Assembly (NCBI GenBank): GCA_021325175.1
Contig: JAJPHS010000123.1
Coordinates: 1-38,023 of the forward strand
Origin: Terriglobia bacterium
GTDB taxonomy: Bacteria; Acidobacteriota; Terriglobia; Bryobacterales; Bryobacteraceae
DNA length: 38,023 bases
Reading direction: 5' to 3'
Positions 9,042 to 17,396 of this stretch are shown here, one piece after another; positions within the stretch are counted from its first letter, which is position 1, and every line of letters begins with the position of its first letter. The translations under genes were made by a program, and so were the position numbers. The notes beneath the pieces are model-generated. The model was not told the DNA's origin. It was given only the letters and a program-made list of their open reading frames with translations, and searched no databases.

Positions 9042-9191
9042 ATGTTTGACAGCCTCGACGAGCAGATCAGAAAAGACGAATCACGCGTGGTGAGCAGCAA
9101 GGAGCGCATGGTTCGCGTGGCGCTTTACGTGATCGCCGCCGCGGTGATCTTCGGCGGCTTGATCGTCGGCGTCCATCTGGCCGGAAGCTAG
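9042..9191 (+). CDS. 49-residue single-pass membrane protein of unknown function
   Basis: The short frame runs from ATG 9042 to TAG 9189-9191. The first about 25 residues are charged and soluble (starting MFDSLDEQIRKDE). One hydrophobic helix follows (about residues 25-47, rich in Ala, Val, Ile and Gly), then a short HLAGS tail. A perfect ribosome site and a TATAAT box upstream support expression. It sits directly after the CHASE2 kinase/sigma54 regulator pair, which could mean a small modulator of the kinase or a stress-response membrane peptide, but that is context only. I do not recognise a family. The ATPase-like acidic/basic N terminus suggests a cytoplasmic N end. Confidence 0.75.
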   Translation: MFDSLDEQIRKDESRVVSSKERMVRVALYVIAAAVIFGGLIVGVHLAGS

Positions 9192-9207
9192 TTTTCGCCG
9201 CGGCCGC

Positions 9208-11319
9208 TTATTTCCGCGCCATCGTGCCCGGATTCGACGGCGCCAGCAGGACGATTTCGCTCCGGGGAAAGGCGAATTTTCGTCCCGTTTCGTCGATCAC
9301 GTCGATTTGCGCAACATATTGTCCGGGTGGAAGTTTGCTGAGCGGAATTTGGAATGAAAACGGCGCGACTCCGGGACGGGCGGTTGCGAGCTTGGTCACG
9401 CGAGCGGGGGGTGACGTGTAGATTTTTCGGCCGCCCAACAGCAGCTCGACGTCTGCCGTGAGGCTCGGAGTTTTGCGATCCGGATCGAGCGCCGGGTCGT
9501 ACGCCTCGAAATACACGAACAATGTCTGATCGCGGCGAAAAACTCGCGTGATGCTGGGAACGATCTTCTGGTTGTCCTGCACCAGGGGGCTTTGCGCGGT
9601 CAGTTTCTTGCTGGTTCCCGCGTCGCCTACGGCGGCGGTGATGGGCTCCTTCTGACTGCTCCACACCACGGAGCTGAGGCGCAGAGATTTCGCGGAATTT
9701 AAATCGGGAATGGTGAACCTCGTTTCGAAGGTTCCCATTTTTCCGGTCAGATTTTCGCGGGCCAGAAAGCGGAGCGTGTAGGTTCCTGGCCCGAGCGCCA
9801 GTCCGGTGTCATATTGCAGATGCCTCTGCGCGATTTTGGAAGCATTCTCTTCATCCAGCTTCACCGTAATTTCATCGCGCACGCCAGAAACGAGCTTGCC
9901 GGAGGCGTCGCGGATCTGCCCGATAAAATCGAGAACGTTCGTCTGTTTTGCGCCTTTTCGCACCAGCCCCACGGCCGATCCGGGAAGCTTTACGGAAACC
10001 GGAACGAAATAGCGCTCGCGCGCGACGCGGAAATAATCCACCTCGATCGCCAGCGGCAGATCGTTCACCGGATCGCCCAGCGTCAAGGCTTCTTCAAGCT
10101 GCCGCTCTTTATCGGCGGCGGTGAATTTCTGCCAGGTCTTATCGGCATAATAACCCTTGCGAAAATCGAGCCGCGCATTGACTTCTTTGTTGAGCAGGCG
10201 CACGTCGATGCGCCGGAATTTTCCATCCTCTTTCGGATTGGTGCTGTAGTAGCCGAGGATGTAATAACTGCTCATGTCCTGCTGCGCGCGGCGGATGCCC
10301 ATGGCCAGGTCGTTGGTGTCGAGCATCGCCTTGCCGCCCGTATCCTCGGCGATCGTCACCAGGGTTTCCTGCGAGTCGTTGAAGCTGCTGCGGATGCCGT
10401 TTTGCTTGGACTGCGATAACAGGCCCGTCCCGCGCGGGGAGGCCTGCGATGCGTCGCCGCCCGGCGGAAGCGCGACCAGGCCGCGCGCGTCCACCGGATA
10501 AATCGAAACATTGGCGCGATTGGCGGCGTTGGTCGTCGCCTTGATTTGCGATTGATTTTCGACGCCCGTCTTTCCGATCCCGCTCGAAAAATAAATGAGC
10601 GCCTTCTTTTCCGGGAAGATGCTGAGCTTGCGCGCGGCGTCTTCAATCGCGCTCAGCTTGCGATCCGTGTTAAAGATGTTGAACTCCGTCTCATCAGCCA
10701 CGAAGCTGCCACTATCGTCGTTTTCATCGGCCGAGGTCGCGGCCATGTCCGCCAGATCCGCGCCCTCGCCGAGCGTCAGCTTTCTGATCGTCGAAATCAG
10801 CGCATCGCGGTCATCGGTCCATTCCTGAACCACCTTGAGCGAGGTCGTGTAGGTCATGATTTCGACCAGGTCGGAGGATGTCATTTGCGAAGACAAAAAC
10901 TTCACCGCGGCGTCTTCCGCGCGGACCTGCTCGGGCGCGTCCATTGAGCTCATATCGAAAAACAGGCACAGCAGCCGGCGATCCTGATAGCGGACCACGC
11001 TGTTGGCGGCCGGCGCAACGGAGGCCGGCTTGGGAGCGGCGCGTTCCTCGATGGTGCGCGGCGCGTCTGCCGTGAAAGAGAGCGGAGTCAACGGCTCGCC
11101 GCCAAGCTTTTGCAGTTCGAAAACGCTGATCTGCTGCCGCACGCCGTCTTCAAAGAGCGCGATATCGTCCTTTTTAAGCGTGGTGATCGGATTGCCGTTC
11201 TTGTCCTTCGCCGTAAGATCGACGATGACGAGCTTCGTTTCGCTCTTGAACGTCACGTCCTGAGCAAATAGCGAAAGGCCGGTGAGAAGGATCAGTTTTT
11301 TCATCGATCCGCATTTCAT
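9208..11319 (-). CDS. secreted VWFA-related protein (acidobacterial type)
   Basis: A 703-residue exported protein. A signal peptide covers about residues 6-20 (hydrophobic, ending FAQ), followed by a Big/Ig-like strand region with the KDDIALFEDGVRQQISVF signature typical of acidobacterial VWFA-related proteins. The VWA domain spans about 112-370, and a long beta-rich C-terminal part (about 420-700) includes a PPGQYVAQIDVIDE segment. The metal-site motif is degenerate: D122-MSSM rather than DxSxS. Such proteins are thought to mediate adhesion or protein-protein contact at the surface; the partner is unknown. The start at 11319 overlaps the receptor stop by one base (TGATG), supporting coupled translation; ATG 11304 is an alternative closer to the signal peptide. 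Confidence 0.85.
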   Translation of the reverse strand: MKCGSMKKLILLTGLSLFAQDVTFKSETKLVIVDLTAKDKNGNPITTLKKDDIALFEDGVRQQISVFELQKLGGEPLTPLSFTADAPRTIEERAAPKPASVAPAANSVVRYQDRRLLCLFFDMSSMDAPEQVRAEDAAVKFLSSQMTSSDLVEIMTYTTSLKVVQEWTDDRDALISTIRKLTLGEGADLADMAATSADENDDSGSFVADETEFNIFNTDRKLSAIEDAARKLSIFPEKKALIYFSSGIGKTGVENQSQIKATTNAANRANVSIYPVDARGLVALPPGGDASQASPRGTGLLSQSKQNGIRSSFNDSQETLVTIAEDTGGKAMLDTNDLAMGIRRAQQDMSSYYILGYYSTNPKEDGKFRRIDVRLLNKEVNARLDFRKGYYADKTWQKFTAADKERQLEEALTLGDPVNDLPLAIEVDYFRVARERYFVPVSVKLPGSAVGLVRKGAKQTNVLDFIGQIRDASGKLVSGVRDEITVKLDEENASKIAQRHLQYDTGLALGPGTYTLRFLARENLTGKMGTFETRFTIPDLNSAKSLRLSSVVWSSQKEPITAAVGDAGTSKKLTAQSPLVQDNQKIVPSITRVFRRDQTLFVYFEAYDPALDPDRKTPSLTADVELLLGGRKIYTSPPARVTKLATARPGVAPFSFQIPLSKLPPGQYVAQIDVIDETGRKFAFPRSEIVLLAPSNPGTMARK

Positions 11320-14300
11320 CAGAATCTCAACCTCACGGTGGCTGACATTTGCCGCATGGCGCCGGCGCTGGTAATCAATCCATACTGGCTGGAATTGACG
11401 ATCGTGATCAGGCCCGATGGATTCACGTGATTAAAGGTGTTGGTCGAATCGAGCCGGATCTCCAGGCGCCGCCGCTCGGAATGGAGATTGATGCTGCGCG
11501 CCAGCGAAAAATTCCAGACGAACATTCCCGGACCGATGATCGTGTTTCTGCCCGCGGTGCCGAACGTCCCCGCCGGCGGAACCGCAAATGCCGCCAGGTT
11601 GAAATAACCGGAGCCTGCGGTTACGGGCAATCCCGTGGCGTCCGCGCGCAAGGGCGCCAGCGACGCTGTTCCGTCGCGATCTCCCGCGATCGTCGCTGTC
11701 AAAGGCAAACCCGTTTCCGCGGTGACGCTGCCCGATAGCGTCCAATCCTTCAGGGCCTTGGCCACAAACTCGGGATGGGACAAAAATCCGCGCGTGGCGT
11801 CCACCGGCGAAGCGAGCACCCAATTGGCCGTCAGCATGTGCGTCCGGTTGGTGGGCGAAAGCGCATATTCGGCGCGCTGATCGTAAAAATTCTGCGCCAG
11901 CGCAACGTCGTCCAGGGATTTTGAAAAGGTATAAAAAAGATTCCATGAAACGCCGCGCTGAAACCGCCGCGTGAGCCGCACCTGCATCGCGTTCATGTTC
12001 AGCCGGCCGATCGGATCGTCAAAGATGAAATTCCCGGCGTTCGCGATCGGCAGATTCTCGTATCCGGTCAGCGCCGAGCCGAGCGGCGCCTGGTTGGGCG
12101 CCTGCTGCACCGTCAGATGCGTCGCCACCGTGCCGGTGTACATGATCTCGGCGATCATCCGCTTCGGCAGTTCCTCCTGGATTGATACGTTCCAGGTCTG
12201 AATGAACGCATCCGGATAATTGAGGGCGGCGGCGTAGGAGTTTGTCACTGTTTTGCCGGGCGGAATCGACACCAGGCCGGTCGCCAATGTCAGGACATTC
12301 GCCGCGCTTGTGGTGACGCTGTTGGTGATCGCAAACGGAGGCTCCGCCGCGAGCTGATTTTCAAGAATGTTGTACTCATTCGGCTGGTAGTAAATTCCAT
12401 ATCCGGCGCGGACCAGCATGCGTCCGGCCGCCGACGGTTTCCACGCCAGCGCCAGGCGCGGGCCGAAGTCGCCATGATCCGGACGGATCAGCGTGCCCGG
12501 AAAATACGCGCCGGTCAGCGGACCATTCGTATTCGGCAGCACCGGCGCAACTGCCGCGAAGTTCGGCGCGATGTCGAGATTCGCGGCGTGCCCGTATTCT
12601 TCGCGCCACGGCGTGAAATATTCGTAGCGCAGCCCGAGGTTGAGGCTGAGATTCGTCGCCACGCGATAATCGTCGACCAGGAAAGCGTTATACGCGTTGC
12701 TGCGATAATACGTGCTCGAATCGCCGTAGCGGATGGAACTCGATTCCGGCAGGCCCAGCAGAAAATCGGCGAAGTCGTAACCGGTTCCGCCGAGGGGCAA
12801 ACCGGCGGAGTTATAACCCGCCGTCGAAAGCCCAGTGAAATTGAACGATCCGCGGCCGTTCTGATCGGTGACGGTATTGTTCAGAAAATGCGTGAATCCG
12901 CCGCCGATATTCCAGTTGTGCTTTCCTTTGTGGATTTGCACGTTGTCGGCGGCCCCATAGCTCCAGATCGCGCTGCGCGATTCGTTGGTGTCGGTCAACG
13001 CCGAAAAATTCGCAAACCCGAGCGCCGGCGGCCCGTAATTGGCCGGATTCGGCGACGCGCCGGCGATCCCCAGCATCGCCGCCACGTCCGGGCCGTTGGC
13101 GAAGAACGGAATGGCGCGATTGGTGTTCCGGTTAAAACTCAGCGTGACGTTGTTGAAGTTGCGCTGGCCCAGCCTGCGCCGCCAGTTGAGATTCGCGTTC
13201 AGGCCCTGGCCGTGAATCGTATCGCAGCATCCGAAATATTCAAACGTGGATTGATCGCTCTGCTGAAGATTGAAGGTCAAAGCAAGCGTGTCCTTCGGGG
13301 TAAAAGTGGTATTGACGCGCGTATTTAGGCTTTGCGTGTTATTGGGATTGGCGGCGATCAGGCGATAGTCCTGATTTGTCGTCGCCACGGCCTGGTTGGG
13401 AAGCGGCAGATAGCTCATCAATCCGCGCGCGATGGGGCTGATGCGCGAGGAAGGAATCATGTTGTTCGGAAACGGCGCGCCGGTGGTGGGATCGTAAATG
13501 ATCGCATTGGTCCGCGAAAAATCACCCGCGCGCTGCAAGGGCGTGGGTTCGCTGAATGCCTGGTCCACTCCATTGCGCAGCCGGTTACCTTGATAATTCA
13601 CGAACCAGAAGATTTTCGATAGATCGAATAACTTCGGGACAAAGAGCGGGCCGCCGGCGGAAATGCCGAAGCGGTTTTGCGCGTATGCGGCTTTCGGCTC
13701 TGGAATCCCGTTCACCGCGAACGGCCGCGCGTTCAGAGCAGAATTACCAAGCTGATAATAAAACGATCCGGTGATCCGATTGTTATTCGGGCGGCGATTC
13801 CCGATGAACGCCGGATTGCCGCGCGCCCCTCGCCCGCCTCGTCCGCCGAATCCGCCGCCGCGGCCGCCACCCCCGCCGAATCCGCCTCCGCCGCGCCCGG
13901 CAAATCCGCCGGCGGGTCCGGCGGCGACGGCAGAACCCACGGCCGGGGATTGCTGCGCCGGCGCCGCGCCGCTTCCATCCGATAATTGCAGCGCCGGCAG
14001 CCCCGGAGCGCCCGGACCCGCCGGCCCAAGCCCGCCGCGCGCGCCGCCGAGCATGTCGCGGACGTCCGCCTGGCTGGCCTGCAAGGCCTGGCTAATGCTC
14101 CCGTTGACGAGCAGCGATTCGTTTGACGCATCGATGGGCGTCTGGGGCGCTGCTCCCGCGTCGCCCGCCGCGGCGCTCATCTGCGCGGCGTCGAAAACAT
14201 CTTCGGTGGGAAGGCCCGCGCCGCGGGCCGCCGGACGCGCGCGGAGCTGGAGCGTCAGCTCGATTTTCCCCGGAATCTGTACCTCTTTGCGCGCGCTCTC

Positions 14301-14543
14301 GAATCCGAACATCTGCGCTTCCACATTCCACTGGCCTGGCGTCATCCCCTCGAAGTGAAATTCGCCGTTCTGATCGGTGAGCGTCGTCAGAATGCGATCC
14401 CCCTGCGTGGCCCGCACCATCGCCGCCGGGATAGGCTGCCCGTCGGCCTTCACCTGGCCGCTTTGCGCCAGGCAGGCGGCCGCACCGAAAATGCAAACGC
14501 CGGCGGCAAGAAATTTGTTCGCGCTCGTGATCCTCATCCTCAT
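11319..14543 (-). CDS. Oar-like TonB-dependent outer-membrane receptor with carboxypeptidase-regulatory-like domain
   Basis: A 1074-residue outer-membrane protein. Residues 1-27 are the signal peptide. A CarboxypepD_reg-like Ig fold follows at about 28-102 (LTDQNGEFHFEGMTPGQW is the usual core). A low-complexity Gly/Ala/Pro-rich stretch spans about 165-242. The large beta-barrel from about 255 to the end carries many outer-membrane repeat signatures (SLNLGLRYEYFTPW, GPRLALAWKP, VRLTRRFQRG) and ends in Arg-Leu-Arg-Phe, a proper outer-membrane C terminus. A classical plug domain is not obvious between the Ig-like domain and the barrel. The family takes up or binds large molecules at the surface. 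It lies between a small secreted protein (18-base gap) and a VWA protein (1-base overlap). Confidence 0.88.
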   Translation of the reverse strand: MRMRITSANKFLAAGVCIFGAAACLAQSGQVKADGQPIPAAMVRATQGDRILTTLTDQNGEFHFEGMTPGQWNVEAQMFGFESARKEVQIPGKIELTLQLRARPAARGAGLPTEDVFDAAQMSAAAGDAGAAPQTPIDASNESLLVNGSISQALQASQADVRDMLGGARGGLGPAGPGAPGLPALQLSDGSGAAPAQQSPAVGSAVAAGPAGGFAGRGGGGFGGGGGRGGGFGGRGGRGARGNPAFIGNRRPNNNRITGSFYYQLGNSALNARPFAVNGIPEPKAAYAQNRFGISAGGPLFVPKLFDLSKIFWFVNYQGNRLRNGVDQAFSEPTPLQRAGDFSRTNAIIYDPTTGAPFPNNMIPSSRISPIARGLMSYLPLPNQAVATTNQDYRLIAANPNNTQSLNTRVNTTFTPKDTLALTFNLQQSDQSTFEYFGCCDTIHGQGLNANLNWRRRLGQRNFNNVTLSFNRNTNRAIPFFANGPDVAAMLGIAGASPNPANYGPPALGFANFSALTDTNESRSAIWSYGAADNVQIHKGKHNWNIGGGFTHFLNNTVTDQNGRGSFNFTGLSTAGYNSAGLPLGGTGYDFADFLLGLPESSSIRYGDSSTYYRSNAYNAFLVDDYRVATNLSLNLGLRYEYFTPWREEYGHAANLDIAPNFAAVAPVLPNTNGPLTGAYFPGTLIRPDHGDFGPRLALAWKPSAAGRMLVRAGYGIYYQPNEYNILENQLAAEPPFAITNSVTTSAANVLTLATGLVSIPPGKTVTNSYAAALNYPDAFIQTWNVSIQEELPKRMIAEIMYTGTVATHLTVQQAPNQAPLGSALTGYENLPIANAGNFIFDDPIGRLNMNAMQVRLTRRFQRGVSWNLFYTFSKSLDDVALAQNFYDQRAEYALSPTNRTHMLTANWVLASPVDATRGFLSHPEFVAKALKDWTLSGSVTAETGLPLTATIAGDRDGTASLAPLRADATGLPVTAGSGYFNLAAFAVPPAGTFGTAGRNTIIGPGMFVWNFSLARSINLHSERRRLEIRLDSTNTFNHVNPSGLITIVNSSQYGLITSAGAMRQMSATVRLRF

Positions 14544-14561
14544 TACCGCCGGCGTTTTTAC

Positions 14562-14918
14562 TTACTGCTGTTTGGTCAGTGTGATCTCACGCGGGCCGCG
14601 TCCGGCATCCATCGTGAGTTTCATGCTATTGCCGGAAACGCTGCCGGAGTACTTGATGGTTACCGAGTTTCCGTTGAATTCCCGCACGACTTCGAACGAG
14701 ACGTTGTCGCCATCCACTTTACCGTTGGAAATATCCACCGCGCCGCCGCGCCCGCCCGACACCGTACCGGTGAGATTGGATCCATCCTGCTTCAGGTCGA
14801 AGGTCTGGGTGCCGCCGCGGCCGTTGTCGGCGGTCCATTTCCCGGTGACATCCGCGCCCAGCGCTACCATGCAGGCTAGCGCCAGCAATGCGAACATGTG
14901 AGCTATACGATTCTTCAT
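14562..14918 (-). CDS. small secreted beta-rich protein of unknown function
   Basis: A 118-residue protein with a clear Sec signal peptide (hydrophobic about 7-20, probable cleavage after ALG-A near residue 22). The mature part is beta-rich, with alternating strands and Gly-rich turns (GRGGTQTF, SGGRGGAV, DAGRGPREI) resembling a small barrel or lipocalin-like extracytoplasmic domain; such sequences are common in Acidobacteria but I cannot name a function. The start is ATG 14918 with AGAGGA about 6 bases upstream. It is first in a minus-strand set with the receptor 18 bases downstream, so it may act with that receptor as a soluble ligand-binding or surface component (inference). Confidence 0.8.
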   Translation of the reverse strand: MKNRIAHMFALLALACMVALGADVTGKWTADNGRGGTQTFDLKQDGSNLTGTVSGGRGGAVDISNGKVDGDNVSFEVVREFNGNSVTIKYSGSVSGNSMKLTMDAGRGPREITLTKQQ

Positions 14919-14947
14919 TTTTGTGTCCTCTTAATCCTTGAAGTCGC

Positions 14948-14964
14948 GGTTTTTCGAAAAAACC
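14948..14964. promoter_or_regulatory. palindromic element upstream of the small secreted protein operon
   Basis: GGTTTTT and AAAAACC flank a 3-base CGA spacer; the centre is also a 12-base perfect palindrome (TTTTTCGAAAAA, 14950-14961). It sits about 30-46 bases before the minus-strand ATG at 14918. It could be a regulator operator or a 5'-leader hairpin. The remainder of the divergent gap (14919-15145) shows only the promoter-like pair listed next. Confidence 0.35.
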
Positions 14965-15052
14965 ACGCCGTAGTAAGGATGACCGCCCGGCCTGTCCAGG
15001 TTACACGCCGGCTGGTTTCCTTTCCCTTAAAGACGAGCGGCTGAGGCCAGGG

Positions 15053-15083
15053 ATGACAAAAGGTTGTGTTAGCGTGGTACATT
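15053..15083 (+). promoter_or_regulatory. putative promoter for the 15.1-20.1 kb plus-strand genes
   Basis: ATGACA (15053-15058, 5 of 6 to the -35 consensus) is followed after 19 bases by TACATT (15078-15083), which has a TG extension at 15075-15076 in the extended -10 position. Spacing is slightly long, so support is modest. It would serve the gene at 15146 and probably recJ and those after it. Confidence 0.35.
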
Positions 15084-15145
15084 CTGTGGAGTTTTCCGGC
15101 GGTGCAGTTTAGCGGGCTGTGTAGTTGCCGGGCAGTTGCCGAACG

Positions 15146-15619
15146 ATGAAACCCAACCTCGATACTCTTCGCTCCGAAATTCAGGATTATGTCGAATCGC
15201 GCGGGATGGCGATTTTTCACGGTTTTCCCCGTAACGATCCGGCGGCCGCGGTGTACTGGAACACCGAAACGCATCCGGATTTTCGCGATTTTGTCGGCGC
15301 CGCCGAAAAAGCCGGGGTCCGGCTCATCACCATGTTCGCCAAAGAATTATCGAACGATATGATTGAAGACGCCGAGCAGCGTCTGGACTCGCTGCCGCGC
15401 GAGGAGCGCCGGGACATGGAATCGCGGCTGCGCGCCCTCCGCCGATACGCCGGATGGATCGGCCAGATCGAATTGTCTTTCGATCTGGCGCCGCGCGTAT
15501 ATTATTTTGACATCCATACCGACTGGTACGAAGAATTGCACGACATCCTCGATCAGATCGAAGAAGCCGAAGATGAGGACGAAACTCCTCTGGGCGGCGG
15601 GTACTTCTCCAAGAACTGA
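15146..15619 (+). CDS. acidic protein of unknown function preceding recJ
   Basis: A 157-residue soluble protein that I do not recognise. It is mixed alpha/beta: an N-terminal helix (LRSEIQDYVESRG), strands around MAIFHGF and VRLITMFAKEL, a charged central helix (about 75-100, many Glu/Arg), an aromatic segment PRVYYFDIHTDWYEELHDIL, and an acidic tail (EEAEDEDE). There is no signal peptide or membrane segment, so it is presumably cytoplasmic. ATG 15146 is chosen over the in-frame TTG at 15125 because the latter only adds a Cys/Arg tail. It ends one base before the recJ GTG, so the two are almost certainly cotranscribed and perhaps coupled. Confidence 0.8.
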   Translation: MKPNLDTLRSEIQDYVESRGMAIFHGFPRNDPAAAVYWNTETHPDFRDFVGAAEKAGVRLITMFAKELSNDMIEDAEQRLDSLPREERRDMESRLRALRRYAGWIGQIELSFDLAPRVYYFDIHTDWYEELHDILDQIEEAEDEDETPLGGGYFSKN

Positions 15620-15620
15620 C

Positions 15621-17357
15621 GTGAGGTGGATCGAAAATCCTTGTGATGCGGCCGGCGCCGCCGCGCTTTCCCGCGATCTCGGCATCGGCCTGCCCGCGGC
15701 GCGGGTTCTTTGGTCGCGAGGCTATCGCGATCCGGCCGAGGCGCGCCGCTTTCTTCAACCCTCGCTGGCGGATCTGCACGATCCCTATCTGTTGACGGAC
15801 ATGCGCCTGGCGGTCGCCCGCCTGCGGCGCGCCATCGAACAGAAAGAGTTGATTCTTCTATACGGCGATTACGACGTGGATGGCGCCAGCGCCGTGGTGA
15901 TTCTGAAAAAGGGGCTGGCGCTGGCCGGCGCTAATGCCGATTTTCACGTGCCCCACCGCCTTCGCGACGGTTACGGCATGAAGAGCGAAGTGGTGGAAGC
16001 GGCCGCTGCGCGCGGCGTCAAGCTGATTGTCAGCGTGGATACCGGCATTCGCGCCAACGATGTCGTCAGACACGCGAAGAATTTTGGCATCGACGTAATC
16101 GTCACCGATCATCATCTGCCGGAGGACGAACTGCCGCCGGCGGCCGCCGTGCTGAATCCGAACCGGCGGGATTGCCCGTATCCGGAAAAAAATCTGTGCG
16201 GCGCCGGCGTCGCTTTGAAGTTGATGGACGCTCTGGTCGCCGCGCTTGGCTGGGAAAAATCGCGGCGCGATCGTCTGGTCTCCTCGCTTTTGAAGGTCGT
16301 CGCGATCGCGACCGTGGCCGACGTGGTCCCGCTGACCGGGGAAAATCGCGCGATCGTCAAGCTTGGGCTCGACGGCTTGCGCGACGTAAAAAACGCCGGT
16401 TTGCGGGCGATTCTTGACGTTTCCGGCTTCGCGCACGGCCAATCGCCCAGCGCGGGCCAGGTCGCCTTTCGCGTCGCCCCGCGCATCAATGCCGCCGGAC
16501 GCATGGCCAGCGCGAGCGACGTGATCGAAATGTTCCTCACTGAAGATCCGGCGCGGGCCCGCGAGCTCGCCTCGCAGCTTCACGATCTGAATCAGGACCG
16601 CCGCGACACCCAGGACGAAATCGCGCGGGCGATTTTCGAGCAGTGCATTGCGCAGCCGGTGACCGATCGCGACGCGGCGCTGGTGTTTGCGGGCGAAGGC
16701 TGGCATCGCGGCGTTGTCGGAATCGTGGCCAGCCGCGTCGCGGATAAATTTCACCGGCCCGCGTTTGTTTTGGGAATCGAGAACGGCGTGGCGCAAGGCT
16801 CCGGCCGGGCCATCCGGCAGTTTCACCTGCTCGAATCGCTCGAAAGAATGCGCGACCTGTTCACCAGATTCGGGGGCCATCGCCAGGCCGCCGGCGTAAC
16901 GCTCGATGCGGCGCGCGTCGAGGAGTTCCGCGAGCGCTTCCGCGCGCACGCTGCGAGTGTGCTGTCGCCCGAGGATTTTGAGCCGGTGCTTGAAATCGAC
17001 GCGGAGATTTTTTTTCACGAAATCGATGATCGATGCGTTGACGAGATTTTTCGCCTGGCCCCGTTCGGCTTCGGCAACCGCGAGCCGGTCTTTGTGGCGC
17101 GGCGCATCGATGTCGAGTCCGCTCAAATCAGTAAAGATCGGCACATTTTTGCGTGGCTCAAAGCGGAGGGCCGAAGATTTCGCTTCAAAGCCTGGGATTT
17201 CGCCGAAAGAGCCGCGGAATTCTCCGGCCGCATCGATGTCGCCTTTCACTTTAAGGAAGATCCGAATTCGGCCAGCCGCGGCTACTCGCCCTGGCAGCCG
17301 GTCGTCTGCGACGTTCGAGCCGCTGCCGCGGACTCGGAATCGGCGGCAGCTTCCTGA
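15621..17357 (+). CDS. recJ: single-stranded-DNA-specific exonuclease RecJ
   Basis: A 578-residue DHH-family 5'-3' exonuclease used in recombination and mismatch repair. The phosphoesterase motifs are intact: GDYDVDG (D83, D85, D87), the DHH triad at 163-165 (VTDHHLP), the central linker, and the DHHA1 domain with GGHRQAAG at 418-425. A C-terminal OB-fold-like part covers about 460-560. GTG 15621 is chosen because the reading frame upstream lies wholly inside the previous gene in another frame and has no RecJ similarity, and because the length then fits the family (about 570). A 1-base gap from the preceding gene suggests coupling. The reverse frame of the same segment is open for about 1.5 kb but is a shadow. 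Confidence 0.93.
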   Translation: MRWIENPCDAAGAAALSRDLGIGLPAARVLWSRGYRDPAEARRFLQPSLADLHDPYLLTDMRLAVARLRRAIEQKELILLYGDYDVDGASAVVILKKGLALAGANADFHVPHRLRDGYGMKSEVVEAAAARGVKLIVSVDTGIRANDVVRHAKNFGIDVIVTDHHLPEDELPPAAAVLNPNRRDCPYPEKNLCGAGVALKLMDALVAALGWEKSRRDRLVSSLLKVVAIATVADVVPLTGENRAIVKLGLDGLRDVKNAGLRAILDVSGFAHGQSPSAGQVAFRVAPRINAAGRMASASDVIEMFLTEDPARARELASQLHDLNQDRRDTQDEIARAIFEQCIAQPVTDRDAALVFAGEGWHRGVVGIVASRVADKFHRPAFVLGIENGVAQGSGRAIRQFHLLESLERMRDLFTRFGGHRQAAGVTLDAARVEEFRERFRAHAASVLSPEDFEPVLEIDAEIFFHEIDDRCVDEIFRLAPFGFGNREPVFVARRIDVESAQISKDRHIFAWLKAEGRRFRFKAWDFAERAAEFSGRIDVAFHFKEDPNSASRGYSPWQPVVCDVRAAAADSESAAAS

Positions 17358-17396
17358 AACCGCGGCTTGGCGGGACCAGTCTGTTACTATGAGCAC

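Noticed and set aside
12474..13328. Open frame of about 280 codons antisense to the TonB receptor
   Set aside because: The composition is that of reversed barrel codons; the receptor is well supported.
15858..17396. About 510-codon open frame antisense to recJ
   Set aside because: recJ has all catalytic motifs on the plus strand; the antisense product shows no family features.
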